A stretch of DNA of 64,000 nucleotides, from assembly GCA_036397455.1 (NCBI GenBank), contig DASWIX010000062.1:1-64000 (forward strand), written 5' to 3'. Position 1 is the stretch's first letter. Each line of letters begins with the position of its first letter. Positions 7,167 to 16,248 of this stretch are shown piece after piece. Source of the stretch: JADFNB01 sp036397455. GTDB lineage: Bacteria; Gemmatimonadota; Gemmatimonadetes; Gemmatimonadales; GWC2-71-9. Position numbers and translations under genes: made by a program. A model generated the notes under the pieces. That model was given only the letters and a program-made list of their open reading frames with translations. It was not told the origin of the DNA and ran no database searches.

Positions 7167-8176
7167 AATCGGCCCTCCCGCTCCTCATAGTGGGTGGGTT
7201 TTCCCAGCGAAGCCCCACCGGCGGTTATCCAGTCAGCGACGTGCCCGATCATTTCCTCGAGCGTGACCGGCGGTGTGCCAAACAGTTCGTAACAACGTGC
7301 AGGGTCGCTCAGGAGCGCGGTGTGCGCCTCCGTTCCCCGGAACAGCGGCTCCATCCCCAACGCCGCACCGAATCGCAGCGCGAGATCGCGAATCGAGACG
7401 GGGGGAGCGCCGGTCACGTTCAGGACGAGCGGCGGTGTCGCACAGTGCGCCAGGGCGCGCAGCGCGACCGCGTTGGCATCTCGTTGCCATATCACATTGA
7501 CATAGCCGGTGGTGAGGTCGATGGGGCGCCGGCGCACCACGCTGTCGGCCACGTCGCGGAGCACGCCGTAGCGCGGCTCGACCGCGTAGTTGAGCCGAAG
7601 CAACGCCATCGGGATGTCGAACCGTCGCGAATAGAACTCGAAAACGCGCTCCCGTCCGACGGCTGACTGGGCGTATTCCCCTACCGGACCGAGCGGGTGC
7701 GACTCGCTGGCCGCACTCCCGAGGGCCGTCAGCGGGTAGACGTTGCCGGTCGAAAAAGCGACGATGCGCGACCGCCTGAACCGGCGAGCGATCGCGGCCG
7801 GCGCGATCACGTTGGTCGCCCACGTACCGGCCGAGTCGGTTGCCGTCCCGAACTTGTGGCCGGCCATGTAGACGACGTGCGGGCAGTCGGGGAGTTCGGC
7901 GACGGTCCCGTCGTCGAGCAGGTCGCACGCGAGCGTCTCGATCCCGGTCGCTTCCAACGCCTCTCGTGTCTCGGCGTCACGAAACCGCGCGACGCCGATC
8001 ACCCGCCGCGCCACGCCGCACTGGTCCGACGCCCGCCGGGCGAGGCGGGCGAGGCTCGGTCCCATCTTGCCCGACACGCCCACAATCAGCAGGTCGCCGG
8101 CCAACGCCGCCGCCGCTGCTACGTCTTCGGCCGTGGGACGGGAGAGGAGCTCGTCGAGTTCCACTTCGGTGCGCAT
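7163..8176 (-). CDS. NAD(P)-dependent epimerase/dehydratase
   Basis: 337 residues of the extended SDR type. The Rossmann start is GVSGKMGPSLARLARRA (GxxGxxG); a VVYMAGHKFG segment and IVAFSTGNVYPL follow as in sugar epimerases. The catalytic YxxxK reads YAQSA, so the Lys is replaced by Ala; either activity is altered or another residue takes over. The gene is first in a two-gene unit with the DapA-like aldolase, so together they may convert a sugar or sugar acid. Start ATG at 8176. Confidence 0.8.
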   Translation of the reverse strand: MRTEVELDELLSRPTAEDVAAAAALAGDLLIVGVSGKMGPSLARLARRASDQCGVARRVIGVARFRDAETREALEATGIETLACDLLDDGTVAELPDCPHVVYMAGHKFGTATDSAGTWATNVIAPAAIARRFRRSRIVAFSTGNVYPLTALGSAASESHPLGPVGEYAQSAVGRERVFEFYSRRFDIPMALLRLNYAVEPRYGVLRDVADSVVRRRPIDLTTGYVNVIWQRDANAVALRALAHCATPPLVLNVTGAPPVSIRDLALRFGAALGMEPLFRGTEAHTALLSDPARCYELFGTPPVTLEEMIGHVADWITAGGASLGKPTHYEEREGRF

Positions 8177-8256
8177 GGACCACCCCGCATCGGACGGAAA
8201 GAAGATACGGGTGCCGCCCGCCGGGAGCGACCGTGGTTTCCGGGCGTGAGCCGGAG

Positions 8257-8262
8257 TATAAT
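8257..8262 (+). promoter_or_regulatory. -10 box TATAAT upstream of small gene
   Basis: A consensus TATAAT lies about 31-34 nt before the start of the 67-residue gene. The -35 side (TGGTTT at 8234-8239, 17-nt spacer) is weak. Confidence 0.45.
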
Positions 8263-8292
8263 GGTGGTCGTCCTGACCAAACCGAAGGGGGC

Positions 8293-8496
8293 ATGATGAA
8301 GATCAAGCAGCATTCGCTGGATCCCGTGCGGGAGGCGCTGCGCGAGTTCGAAGAGGCCGTGCGGGTTCATCAGAAGAAACTCCTCGGATCGGACGTGCTG
8401 CAGCGACAGGACGTCGCTCGCGCGCGGGAGCGCGTGATGGAGTCGATCATGACCCTCGTACGAGAGACGATCGCGGAACGGGAGGGAACGAAATAG
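8293..8496 (+). CDS. small helical hypothetical protein
   Basis: 67 residues (66 if the second of the tandem ATG codons is used), highly charged and helical throughout with a Lys/Arg/Glu pattern (VREALREFEEAVRVHQKK, RARERVMESIMTLVRE) that suggests a coiled coil. An AAGGGGG ribosome site precedes the ATGATG pair; spacing favours the second ATG at 8296. The open frame runs upstream to 7840 but opposite the epimerase gene, so that part is shadow. Function unknown. Confidence 0.65.
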   Translation: MMKIKQHSLDPVREALREFEEAVRVHQKKLLGSDVLQRQDVARARERVMESIMTLVRETIAEREGTK

Positions 8497-8529
8497 GCGG
8501 TCGGTCGCCCGCGTGGGACGGGCGGCGGT

Positions 8530-8751
8530 TCAGTTCTTGTGTCGGAAGGTGATGCGGCCGCGGCTCAGGTCATACGGGGAGACTTCAACGGTGACGCGGT
8601 CGCCTTGCAGAACGCGAATCCGGAAGCGGCGCATCTTGCCGGCGATGGTCGCGAGGACGGTGTGGCCGTTTTCGAGTTCGACGCGGAACGTTGCGTTGGG
8701 CAGTACCTCCGAAACGGTGCCTTCGAGTACGATGCCATCTTCCTTAGCCAT
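8530..8751 (-). CDS. infA: translation initiation factor IF-1
   Basis: 73 residues, a full-length S1/OB-fold IF-1. Family signature blocks are all visible: MAKEDGIVLEGTV, LPNATFRVELENGH, ATIAGKMRRFRIRVLQGDRV and LSRGRITFRHKN. It binds the ribosomal A site during initiation. It stands alone rather than beside rpmJ/rpsM. GGAGG lies just upstream of the ATG, and a second AAAGGAGG with no start codon sits about 20 nt before it. A TTGACA promoter precedes. Confidence 0.97.
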   Translation of the reverse strand: MAKEDGIVLEGTVSEVLPNATFRVELENGHTVLATIAGKMRRFRIRVLQGDRVTVEVSPYDLSRGRITFRHKN

Positions 8752-8798
8752 AATCCTCCGAGTTCGGATGCCTCCTTTGACTGGGCGTACGCCGGATA

Positions 8799-8827
8799 AG
8801 GGTAGTGGCTACGCCGGCCGGTGTCAA
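8799..8827 (-). promoter_or_regulatory. infA promoter
   Basis: Minus strand: consensus TTGACA at 8827-8822, 17-nt spacer, TACCCT at 8804-8799. Transcription would begin about 40 nt before the infA ATG. The -35 is perfect, the -10 weak. Confidence 0.5.
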
Positions 8828-8832
8828 AACGC

Positions 8833-9384
8833 TCACGGAGTGGGTGTGCCGTAGCGTAGCGCCAGGAGGGTGGCGCTTCCATCGGGCGCAATCGTCACCA
8901 CGTACAGGTTGTCATACTCGTCCTCGGCGATCGGCGACGGCTCCACAATGCCGAGCGCGCGCATGACGTCGGGGGTCGTGTTGCTGTGACCGACCACCAC
9001 CACGACGCCGCCGGAGTGTTCGGCTCGAATACGGGTGGCGAGATCGTCCGCGAACGATCGGGTCGGTGCCACCTCGATCACCGCCAAGCGGCGGGCCGCC
9101 GCGAGCGGGCGCACGGTCTCGCGGGTTCGCGCGAACGGCGTCGAGTAGATGGCGTCGATCGGCACCTCTCCGAGCATGTATGCCAGTGTCGCCGCCCGAG
9201 CTTCCCCGGCCGGGTTCAGTGACGGATCACGCGAGCCATCCAGTTTCTCGGCGTGTCGCATCAGGATGATCGTGGTGGTCGAGGCGTTCTGCGCGCCCGC
9301 GGGCGGGGCGGTGAACGCGGAGATCGCGGCGAGCCCGAGCAGGCCGGGGAGCCGAACGGTCGCGCGGAGCAGCGTGGTGGTCAT
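8833..9384 (-). CDS. secreted histidine phosphatase (SixA/PGM-like)
   Basis: 183 residues. A signal peptide (LPGLLGLAAISAFTAPPAGAQ) exports it. The mature part opens with LMRHAEK, the RHG-type phosphohistidine motif, then STPFARTRETV and the late catalytic His in VVVVGHSNT. This is the histidine phosphatase superfamily, short form, lacking the acid-phosphatase cap. The periplasmic substrate is unknown. It lies just downstream of rhomboid on the same strand and upstream of infA. Confidence 0.88.
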   Translation of the reverse strand: MTTTLLRATVRLPGLLGLAAISAFTAPPAGAQNASTTTIILMRHAEKLDGSRDPSLNPAGEARAATLAYMLGEVPIDAIYSTPFARTRETVRPLAAARRLAVIEVAPTRSFADDLATRIRAEHSGGVVVVVGHSNTTPDVMRALGIVEPSPIAEDEYDNLYVVTIAPDGSATLLALRYGTPTP

Positions 9385-9420
9385 GGAAAGTGCGCCTTGC
9401 GTTGATGTGGTGACGGCCGC

Positions 9421-10203
9421 CTAGTGCGTGGCGCTGAATCGCTCGAGGAACGCCCGTTCGGCGTTCGAGAGGCTCGGCACGCCCGTTGCGGAGATCTTGT
9501 CGAGAATCCGGTTGAGCTCTTCGCGATTGAGCGGGTGGAGTTCGTCCCCGGGGATCCGCCGCCACCGGTCGAGGTCGCGGTGGTCGCCACCCGGCCGAAC
9601 TGCCGGCGCGGCGGCGGCCGCCGCCTTCGCCTTGAAGCGGGCGGCCGGCGAGGTGGCCTCGGACCACTTGAGGTAGACGAAGCCACCAAGGAACCCGCCG
9701 AGGTGTGCAAAGTGCGCGACGCCCTGGCCGCCATATCCGAAGATCCCGAGGACGGCGAACACGAGTGAGATGCCGAACAGCACGCGTGCCTCGACCGGGA
9801 TCACGCCCCAGATCCAGATTTGCGCCCGTGGCCAGAATCGGACGAACGCATACATCACCCCGAAGACCGCGCCCGACGCGCCGAGGATCGCGGCGAAGGG
9901 CGTGAGAATCGAGAGCAGCGCAGCCGCGAACCCGCTCGCGAAGTACAGGCGTACGAACCGCGTAGCGCCCAGGCGTTCCTCGACCCGCGGACCGAAGATC
10001 GCCAGCATCAGCATGTTAAAGAAGATGTGCCCCAGCCCCGCGTGGAGAAACATGTACGTCACCAGCGACCACGGTCGCTGGAGAATGAGCGCCGGAACGA
10101 GCAGGAGCGACTGCGGAATGCGTCCGAGCGTCAGCGTGACCAGGAACATGGCGGCGTTGGCAAAGAGCAGCCGCGTCACCCACGGTGTCAGAAAGAACCC
10201 CAT
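9421..10203 (-). CDS. rhomboid intramembrane serine protease
   Basis: 260 residues from the ATG at 10203; upstream in-frame sequence overlaps the divergent reading of the next gene and is rejected. Six membrane helices; HAGLGHIFFNML holds the conserved Asn, ILGASGAVFG the catalytic Ser (~110), and AHLGGFLGG the catalytic His (~167). Rhomboids cleave helices within the inner membrane. The last ~60 residues are cytoplasmic and end in an acidic helical segment (LNREELNRILDKI) like the DUF6576 tail found on rhomboids of related bacteria. Confidence 0.93.
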   Translation of the reverse strand: MGFFLTPWVTRLLFANAAMFLVTLTLGRIPQSLLLVPALILQRPWSLVTYMFLHAGLGHIFFNMLMLAIFGPRVEERLGATRFVRLYFASGFAAALLSILTPFAAILGASGAVFGVMYAFVRFWPRAQIWIWGVIPVEARVLFGISLVFAVLGIFGYGGQGVAHFAHLGGFLGGFVYLKWSEATSPAARFKAKAAAAAAPAVRPGGDHRDLDRWRRIPGDELHPLNREELNRILDKISATGVPSLSNAERAFLERFSATH

Positions 10204-10271
10204 CTTGCGTAGTCTAACCCCCTCACCGAACAATACCCGCTGTGACGCGCGGTTTCCGTGGCGACGGGCCG

Positions 10272-11255
10272 TCAGGGAATGCGCGCGCGTCCGATCGTGT
10301 TCGCGTCCGTTCCAAACCATATGGCTCGGGTGCGGCGGTCGAACACCATGTGGCGGACGCTCCCCGCGCCGCTGCCGATCGGGGTGATGCCCAAGAACGT
10401 TTCGGTCGCCGGGTCGAACCCGACGAAACGATTCGGCCGAACGCCGGTTTCGACGATCCAGATGCGGCCGCGATCGTCCAACGTCATGGCGTACGGCAAC
10501 GACGATGGCCCTCCGGGGAGTTGCCATTCCGCAAACGCGCCGCTGGCCGGGTCGTATCGGCCGAGGTACCCGCGGGCGTAGTCGCCGTACCACACCATCT
10601 GATCGGGCGTGATGACGAGTCGGCGCGGCCGGGCGTCGGGTTGCGGCAACGCGACCTCGCTGAGCGTCATGGTGAGCGGATCAACGGTCGCGAGCTTGTT
10701 CGTCCCGAAAAGCGCGACCCATGGGGTGCCACCGGCGGTGAGCCAGATGCCGTACGGACGGGCGCGAGGCGCCGGGACCGCGACGACCCGCACCGCCTCC
10801 GTTGCCAGCGTGAGTCGTCCGACGTAGTTGCTCGTCTGGGCGGTGAACCAGATGTCGCCGCGTCCGTTGAACACGAGGGTGTGCGGATCGCGGACCGGAT
10901 CGGGCGTCGGGACCTTGCGGATCGCGCCGGTGGCCGGGTCGAGCCGACCGATGTGCTGCGCCCGGTTACCGGCGTACCACACCGTTCCGTCATCCGCCAC
11001 GATCAGGTTGTGCGGCCCCGTTCCCTCGTCGAGGTCGTACCGCTTGAATGTCTCGGACGCGGGATCGAAGGCCGCAACATAGTGGGCGACCTGCCCGACG
11101 AACCAGACGCGCCCATCCGGGCCGACGGAGGGATCCCGCGGCCGGCTCTGCGCCCACGGAACCTGCCACTCTTCGATGTCGATCGGGTCCTGCGGCACCG
11201 ACCCGAAGGCCAACACGGCGACCGCGCCGGCGGCGAGCACTGGAAGCTTGGACAT
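10272..11255 (-). CDS. secreted beta-propeller, virginiamycin B lyase-like
   Basis: 327 residues. The start is the ATG at 11255 with GGAG a few bases upstream, giving a signal peptide (LPVLAAGAVAVLAFGSVP). The rest is a repeated ~42-residue blade with the pattern D-x-x-G-x-I/V-W (DGRVWFVG, DGTVWYAG, RGDIWFTA, DRGRIWIVE), as in the Vgb/SMP-30/NHL-type propellers. Vgb opens streptogramin B rings, but most relatives have other, unknown substrates, so the antibiotic role should not be assumed. Confidence 0.82.
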   Translation of the reverse strand: MSKLPVLAAGAVAVLAFGSVPQDPIDIEEWQVPWAQSRPRDPSVGPDGRVWFVGQVAHYVAAFDPASETFKRYDLDEGTGPHNLIVADDGTVWYAGNRAQHIGRLDPATGAIRKVPTPDPVRDPHTLVFNGRGDIWFTAQTSNYVGRLTLATEAVRVVAVPAPRARPYGIWLTAGGTPWVALFGTNKLATVDPLTMTLSEVALPQPDARPRRLVITPDQMVWYGDYARGYLGRYDPASGAFAEWQLPGGPSSLPYAMTLDDRGRIWIVETGVRPNRFVGFDPATETFLGITPIGSGAGSVRHMVFDRRTRAIWFGTDANTIGRARIP

Positions 11256-11334
11256 GGGGCACTCCGTTGATTGTCGACACGACAAGATGTAGCGGTGGCG
11301 TGCCGAGCGGGACCCCTGGGGAACGCGGGGTGGG

Positions 11335-11928
11335 TCAGCGAACCGTACCTAACCCGCGGATGACCTCGTGGCGAAAGCACGTCGTGAGATGGTCATTCAC
11401 CATCCCGGCTGCCTGCATGAACGCATAGCAGATGGTCGAACCCACAAAGCGGAATCCACGTGCCTTGAGGGCCTTGCTCATCGCGTCGGATTGCTTCGTG
11501 GTCACCGGGATGCGCTTCATCGATCTCCACGCATGTTGCTTCGGTTGGCCGCCGACGAACTGCCAGATGAAGGTGTCGAACGTCCCGTGCTCGGCCTGCA
11601 CATCCAAGAAGGCCCGGGCGTTGCCGATCGTCGAGGTGACCTTCAGACGGTTCCGCACGATCCCCGGATCGACCATGAGTCGCTCGATCCGCCGGGACGA
11701 GTACCGGGCGATACGCGCGGCGTCGAACCCGTCGAACGCGCGGCGGAATCGCTCCCGCTTGTTCAGGATGATGGCCCAGCTCAGGCCGGCCTGAAACGCG
11801 TCCAACACGAGGAACTCGAACAGTCGCCGATCGTCGTGGACCGGGACGCCCCACTCCGTATCGTGGTAGGCCCGCATCAGGTCGTTGACCTCCGACCAGC
11901 CGCAGCGGGTGGTGACGGTTGCCGCCAT
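11335..11928 (-). CDS. tag: DNA-3-methyladenine glycosylase I
   Basis: 197 residues from ATG at 11928. Tag family blocks are complete: TRCGWSEV, YHDTEWGVPVHDDRRLFEFL, LDAFQAGLSWAIILNKRERF (catalytic Glu-bearing helix), and RGFRFVGSTICYAFMQA. The N-terminal Cys and later His/Cys residues (HAWRS, DHLTTCFRH) make the zinc site of the family. It removes 3-methyladenine in base excision repair. It follows the kinase gene with 7 nt between, so may be co-transcribed. Confidence 0.95.
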   Translation of the reverse strand: MAATVTTRCGWSEVNDLMRAYHDTEWGVPVHDDRRLFEFLVLDAFQAGLSWAIILNKRERFRRAFDGFDAARIARYSSRRIERLMVDPGIVRNRLKVTSTIGNARAFLDVQAEHGTFDTFIWQFVGGQPKQHAWRSMKRIPVTTKQSDAMSKALKARGFRFVGSTICYAFMQAAGMVNDHLTTCFRHEVIRGLGTVR

Positions 11929-11935
11929 TCGGGAA

Positions 11936-14746
11936 TCACCCGATGCCGTGCGTACGGCGGAGCGTGGCGATGCGTACACGAACGGCGTCGACCGCGGCCG
12001 ACACCCGCGGATCGGCGTCGCGCCACTGCTCGACGAATCGTTCGTAGGACCGCACGGCTTCGACGAAGTCCCCGCGCGATTCGTACAACTGGCCCAACGC
12101 GTAATACGCCAGGATCGCCGGCTCCTGGCCTTCGGTGCCGAACGTCGGGTGCTCGGTCATGGCGCGGTAGGTCTCGAGCGCGCGGTCGGTCTCCCCGGCG
12201 GTCCGATAGGCTCGGGCGAGTGACTCGCGGAAGTAACTGTCGTCACGACGAGCGTGCGCGAGTTCCATCAACCGCACCGCGTCCTCGGTCTCGCCGCGTG
12301 CCAGCGCGATCTCACCCAGCAGCAGGTCTCGCGCCGCGCGATCGCCGTCGTTGTCGCCCATCGCCGCGTCGATCGCCGTCGCGATGCGCTCCGCCGGCCC
12401 AACGTCGCCGGCGCGCGCGTACAGCTTGCCGACGAGCAGCAAGTAGTACGCGCCGATGAAGAACCCTCCCCCGTCCCGCAATCGCTCGACCTCGGCGAGT
12501 TGCCTGGTGACCATGATCGTGTCATTCAACGTCCGCGCGGCGGCGGCCAGGAACAGGCGGTCACGCAGTTCGGTGAGCCCTTGCCGCGTCGACACGTCGA
12601 TGGTGATGGCGTCCCGCAGGAGACGACTGGCCGAGTCGTACTGCCCGCGATACATGGCCAACAGGGCGAGCGAGCGCCGTCCTCGCGCCCGTTGCCACGG
12701 TTCCCGGTCGAGCATCAGACGGAAATTCGCTTCGGCTTCGTCGAGTCGTCCCGCTCTGACGAGGGCCGATCCGTATTCGTGGTTGATGAACCCCCCCACC
12801 ACCGCCTCGGAGTCCCGCGCGAACGCCCGTTGGTACAGTGCGATGGCGTCCGCGGGGCGATTGGTCGAGTTGTAACAGGTGGCCATCTGGATGTAGGCGT
12901 TGGTCAGGGTCGAATCGATCTGTAACGCATGCTCGAGCGCCGGAACGGCCTCCTCACATCGTCCCAACCGCATGAATTCCGACCCGAGGTTGAACCACCC
13001 ATCGCGGTCATCCGGGAACGCGCGGAGGTAGATCTCAAGGCTGGTGATCGCTCCCTCGCGGTCGCCCCGGCTGCCGGCAATCAGGGAGCGAATCCACAAT
13101 CGCTCGCGTTCCGTCAAACGATTGAGGCCCTCGAGCGCCTTGCCAAAATGCTCCTCGGCTGCCGGGGCGTCGTTGAACCAGTAGTACATCATGCCCATCG
13201 AGGCGTGGGCCCAGGCGAAGCTCGAGTCGCGTCGCAGCGCCTCCTGCCATAACTCGCGCGCGACATCGTACTGTCCGCGACCCCACGCCTGGGCCGCATC
13301 GGTGAACGCGCGGAGCGCCTCCAGCGACGACGTCGTGGCCCGCGGCATCCATCCGCCGGCCCGGACGAGTTCGTAGCGCGTTTCGCCGAGTTGGCGGCGG
13401 AGGCTGCGACCGAGCCGATCGATGGCGAGCAGGACGTCATCGCGTCCATCGGCCCGCTCGGACGCCGCGCCGAGGTCCGCGTCCGTCCGGGCGTCCACGA
13501 TGCGCGCCGAGATGGAAAACGTCTCGCCGACTTGCGAGATACTCGGCGCGAGCACGATCGCCACTCCCTCGCGGGCTGCCACCTCCGTGGCGAGCGTTCG
13601 ATCGACGGCACTGACGTCGCCGCGCTGCATCCGCTGAAGCGTCTCGCGGACGCGTGACACCGGAAACACGTTGACGTGGCGAGACTGACTGATGCTTGTC
13701 GAGAGCGCGGCGTCCAGCGCACGGTCGAACACGGTATCGCCCGTGAGGTTCTCGAACGCCGCCACGACGACCCAATCGCGGTTCTCGAACGGGACGTTCC
13801 CAGCCGGGTAGAGCATCCACGCGCCGGCGGCGACTGCCACCAACGCCAACCCCGCGCCGACCGCCGCCGCGGCCCGTCCGCCCCGCCGCGTTCGCGAACC
13901 GGCTGTGACCACGAGCGGGCCGCCCAACGCATCCGCGAACTGCGCGGCGGTGGCGAACCGGTCGGCCGGGGCCTTGGCGAGTCCCTTGCGGACGGCCGCG
14001 GCGGCCGCGGGCGGCACGGTGCGGCGGAGCGCCGCGACGTCGGGCGGTTCGGCGGTGAGGTGCTGCTCGATCACGGTCTCCAGTGATCCCGTGAACGGCG
14101 GCTGCCCGGCGAGCATCTCGTGGAGCATGCAGGCCACGCTGTAGAGATCCGCGCGCGCATCCACATCCAGGCTGCCGGCGGCTTGCTCCGGACTCATGTA
14201 GGTCGGTGTGCCGAACGACATCCCGGAAATCGTGAGACGTTCGTCACCAGCCACGCCAATCGCCCGCGCGATGCCAAAATCGGCCACGACCGCTTCGCCA
14301 CCCGACAGCAGCACGTTGTCGGGCTTGATGTCTCGATGAATGACTCCATGGGAATGGGCGTGGGTCAGGGCGCTCAGAACCTGCCGCGTGATCTTGAACG
14401 CTTCCTCGATCGGCAGCTGCTTCTCACGGTCCAGCGAATCCCGCAACGATTCGCCCGGCACGAACGGCATGACGTAGTACACCAGGCCGTCGGCCTCGCC
14501 GGAATCGTGCAGCGGCAAGATGTGAGGATGCACCAACCGCGCGGCGATCTGGATCTCCTGCAGGAAACGATCGGTCCCGAGCACCTGGGCCAGGTCGGGC
14601 CGAAGCACCTTGATCGCGACCGCGCGGCCGTGTTTGCGATCCTGGGCGAGAAAGACCGTCGACATCCCACCGTGGCCCAACTCCCGTTCGACCGTGTAGC
14701 GATCGGCGAGCGCGCGCGTCAGCTGGGTGAGGATGTCAACCGGCAA
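11936..14746 (-). CDS. receptor Ser/Thr kinase with TPR ectodomain
   Basis: 936 residues. Residues ~17-280 are a Hanks kinase with G-loop GHGGMSTV, Lys46, Glu64, HRDIKPDN (137-144) and DFG (156-158), so it should be active. A membrane helix (~295-315) is followed by a TolB/FlgO-like segment (VVAAFENLTGDTVFDRALD) and TPR repeats to the C-terminus, likely periplasmic. Start is TTG at 14746, chosen because GGGAGG stands 5 nt upstream. Kinase-TPR receptors of this build are common in Gemmatimonadota and Acidobacteria; ligand unknown. Confidence 0.93.
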   Translation of the reverse strand: MPVDILTQLTRALADRYTVERELGHGGMSTVFLAQDRKHGRAVAIKVLRPDLAQVLGTDRFLQEIQIAARLVHPHILPLHDSGEADGLVYYVMPFVPGESLRDSLDREKQLPIEEAFKITRQVLSALTHAHSHGVIHRDIKPDNVLLSGGEAVVADFGIARAIGVAGDERLTISGMSFGTPTYMSPEQAAGSLDVDARADLYSVACMLHEMLAGQPPFTGSLETVIEQHLTAEPPDVAALRRTVPPAAAAAVRKGLAKAPADRFATAAQFADALGGPLVVTAGSRTRRGGRAAAAVGAGLALVAVAAGAWMLYPAGNVPFENRDWVVVAAFENLTGDTVFDRALDAALSTSISQSRHVNVFPVSRVRETLQRMQRGDVSAVDRTLATEVAAREGVAIVLAPSISQVGETFSISARIVDARTDADLGAASERADGRDDVLLAIDRLGRSLRRQLGETRYELVRAGGWMPRATTSSLEALRAFTDAAQAWGRGQYDVARELWQEALRRDSSFAWAHASMGMMYYWFNDAPAAEEHFGKALEGLNRLTERERLWIRSLIAGSRGDREGAITSLEIYLRAFPDDRDGWFNLGSEFMRLGRCEEAVPALEHALQIDSTLTNAYIQMATCYNSTNRPADAIALYQRAFARDSEAVVGGFINHEYGSALVRAGRLDEAEANFRLMLDREPWQRARGRRSLALLAMYRGQYDSASRLLRDAITIDVSTRQGLTELRDRLFLAAAARTLNDTIMVTRQLAEVERLRDGGGFFIGAYYLLLVGKLYARAGDVGPAERIATAIDAAMGDNDGDRAARDLLLGEIALARGETEDAVRLMELAHARRDDSYFRESLARAYRTAGETDRALETYRAMTEHPTFGTEGQEPAILAYYALGQLYESRGDFVEAVRSYERFVEQWRDADPRVSAAVDAVRVRIATLRRTHGIG

Positions 14747-14829
14747 CGATGCCTCCCGGCGGGGTTGGTTTCGACTCGTAAAGTATGCGCGCTCGCCCCG
14801 CCGTGGCTAGCGCCGCGCGCGCGAGGTCA

Positions 14830-14857
14830 TTGACTTCGCGGGGTGCGGGCCCATACT
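14830..14857 (+). promoter_or_regulatory. promoter of Nramp-like gene
   Basis: TTGACT (14830-14835), 16-nt spacer, CATACT (14852-14857), about 34 nt upstream of the ATG at 14891. GAGGAG at 14874-14879 is the likely ribosome site. Confidence 0.5.
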
Positions 14858-14890
14858 GCTGACCGGCGGCCGTCGAGGAGTCTCCACAGC

Positions 14891-16138
14891 ATGCAAACCG
14901 CGTATGGGAAGAGTTTCGGCCCCGGACTGCTCTGGGCCGCCGCCGCCATCGGGGTATCGCATCTGGTGCAATCGACGCGGGCCGGCGCGGTGGCGGGGAT
15001 GGCGCTGTGGTGGGTCATCCTGCTGGCGCTCGTGCTCAAGTATCCGTTCTTCGAGTACGGTCCGCGATACGCCGCCGCGACCGGTGAGAGTCTGGTCGAA
15101 GGGTACATGCGGATTGGGCGATGGGCGCTGGGACTGTATCTCACCATCACGGTCGCCACGGCCCTGATCATCCAGGGTGCGGTCGTTCTCTTCACCGCCT
15201 TTCTGTTTCGTTATGTGTTCGCGCTGCAGGCTTCGGTGACGACCGTGGCGGCGATCGTGCTCGCCGCGTGCGCGACATTGATCGCGATCGGGCGATTCAA
15301 GGCGCTCGATCTGACCATCAAGCTGGTGTTGGTGCTGCTGGCCGTGTCCACGATGTTCGCGGCCGCGTTTACGGTGCCCCGTATCCCGCTAAAGACCCTC
15401 GTGCCGTGGCCGCTGGGCGGGGTTGACGGTGTGGCGTTCCCGTTTCTGCTGGCGCTGGTTGGCTGGATGCCCTCGGCGATCGACATCTCCGTGTGGAGTT
15501 CGCTCTGGACGCTGGCGAAAGACCGGACGGTTGGGACGCGCGCCAGCGTGGCGACGGCCCTGCTCGATTTTCGGGTGGGGTACGTTGGGACGGCCATCCT
15601 CGCGTTCGCCTTTGCGGCCCTCGGGGCGGGCGTCATGCATGGATCGGGCGCCGCCTTCAGCCCGCAAGGGACCCAGTTCTCGGTGCAGCTCGTCGATCTG
15701 TATGTCGCCACGCTGGGGTCGTGGACGCGGCCCATGGTGCTCGTGGCCGTCGTCACGACCATGTTCTCGACGTCGTTGACGGTGGTTGATGGATTTCCCC
15801 GAGCGCTCGCGCGGTCGATCCGTGTATTCGTGTCGCGGGCCCCCGCGGGTGATGAGCGGGATGGACGCATCTACTGGGTGTCGCTGGTGATGCTCGCCTT
15901 GCTGACCGTCGTCGTCATCGGCGCGTTCATCGGCAATCTCACCACCATGGTCGATTTCGCGACGATCGTGTCCTTTCTCACGGCGCCCGTGCTCGGGTAC
16001 CTGAACCTTCGCGTGGTACAGGCCGATCACGTCCCGCCGGAACATCGCCCGCGCGGCGCCCTGCTGATCACATCGTACGTCGGCCTCGTATTGCTTGGTG
16101 GCACGGCGGTCGTCTACCTGGTACTCCTGGTCCGATGA
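14891..16138 (+). CDS. Nramp-like transporter lacking metal motif
   Basis: 415 residues, about eleven membrane helices with the Nramp architecture. TM1 opens FGPGLLWAAAAIGVSHLVQS, but the DPGN metal-binding motif is replaced by IGVSH; in TM6 the MPH motif reads MPSA. KYPFFEYGPRYAAATGESL is a signature of a divergent bacterial branch. Without the Asp/Asn and Met/His ligands, divalent-metal selectivity cannot be assumed; this branch may carry another ion. The gene is divergent from the kinase gene and has its own promoter. Confidence 0.85.
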   Translation: MQTAYGKSFGPGLLWAAAAIGVSHLVQSTRAGAVAGMALWWVILLALVLKYPFFEYGPRYAAATGESLVEGYMRIGRWALGLYLTITVATALIIQGAVVLFTAFLFRYVFALQASVTTVAAIVLAACATLIAIGRFKALDLTIKLVLVLLAVSTMFAAAFTVPRIPLKTLVPWPLGGVDGVAFPFLLALVGWMPSAIDISVWSSLWTLAKDRTVGTRASVATALLDFRVGYVGTAILAFAFAALGAGVMHGSGAAFSPQGTQFSVQLVDLYVATLGSWTRPMVLVAVVTTMFSTSLTVVDGFPRALARSIRVFVSRAPAGDERDGRIYWVSLVMLALLTVVVIGAFIGNLTTMVDFATIVSFLTAPVLGYLNLRVVQADHVPPEHRPRGALLITSYVGLVLLGGTAVVYLVLLVR

Positions 16139-16248
16139 CCTGACGCGTTTGGCTGGCAGGATCTTTCGGATCTGCGCGCACACGTGCAACTTATCCAGTC
16201 GCGGCCGCCGTACGGGCGGCGGCGATCATTCTGGTGGAAAGGGTCTGG

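Noticed and set aside
10272..11255. streptogramin resistance gene
   Set aside because: The protein is a Vgb-like propeller, but this fold is widespread and the catalytic residues of Vgb could not be confirmed by eye.
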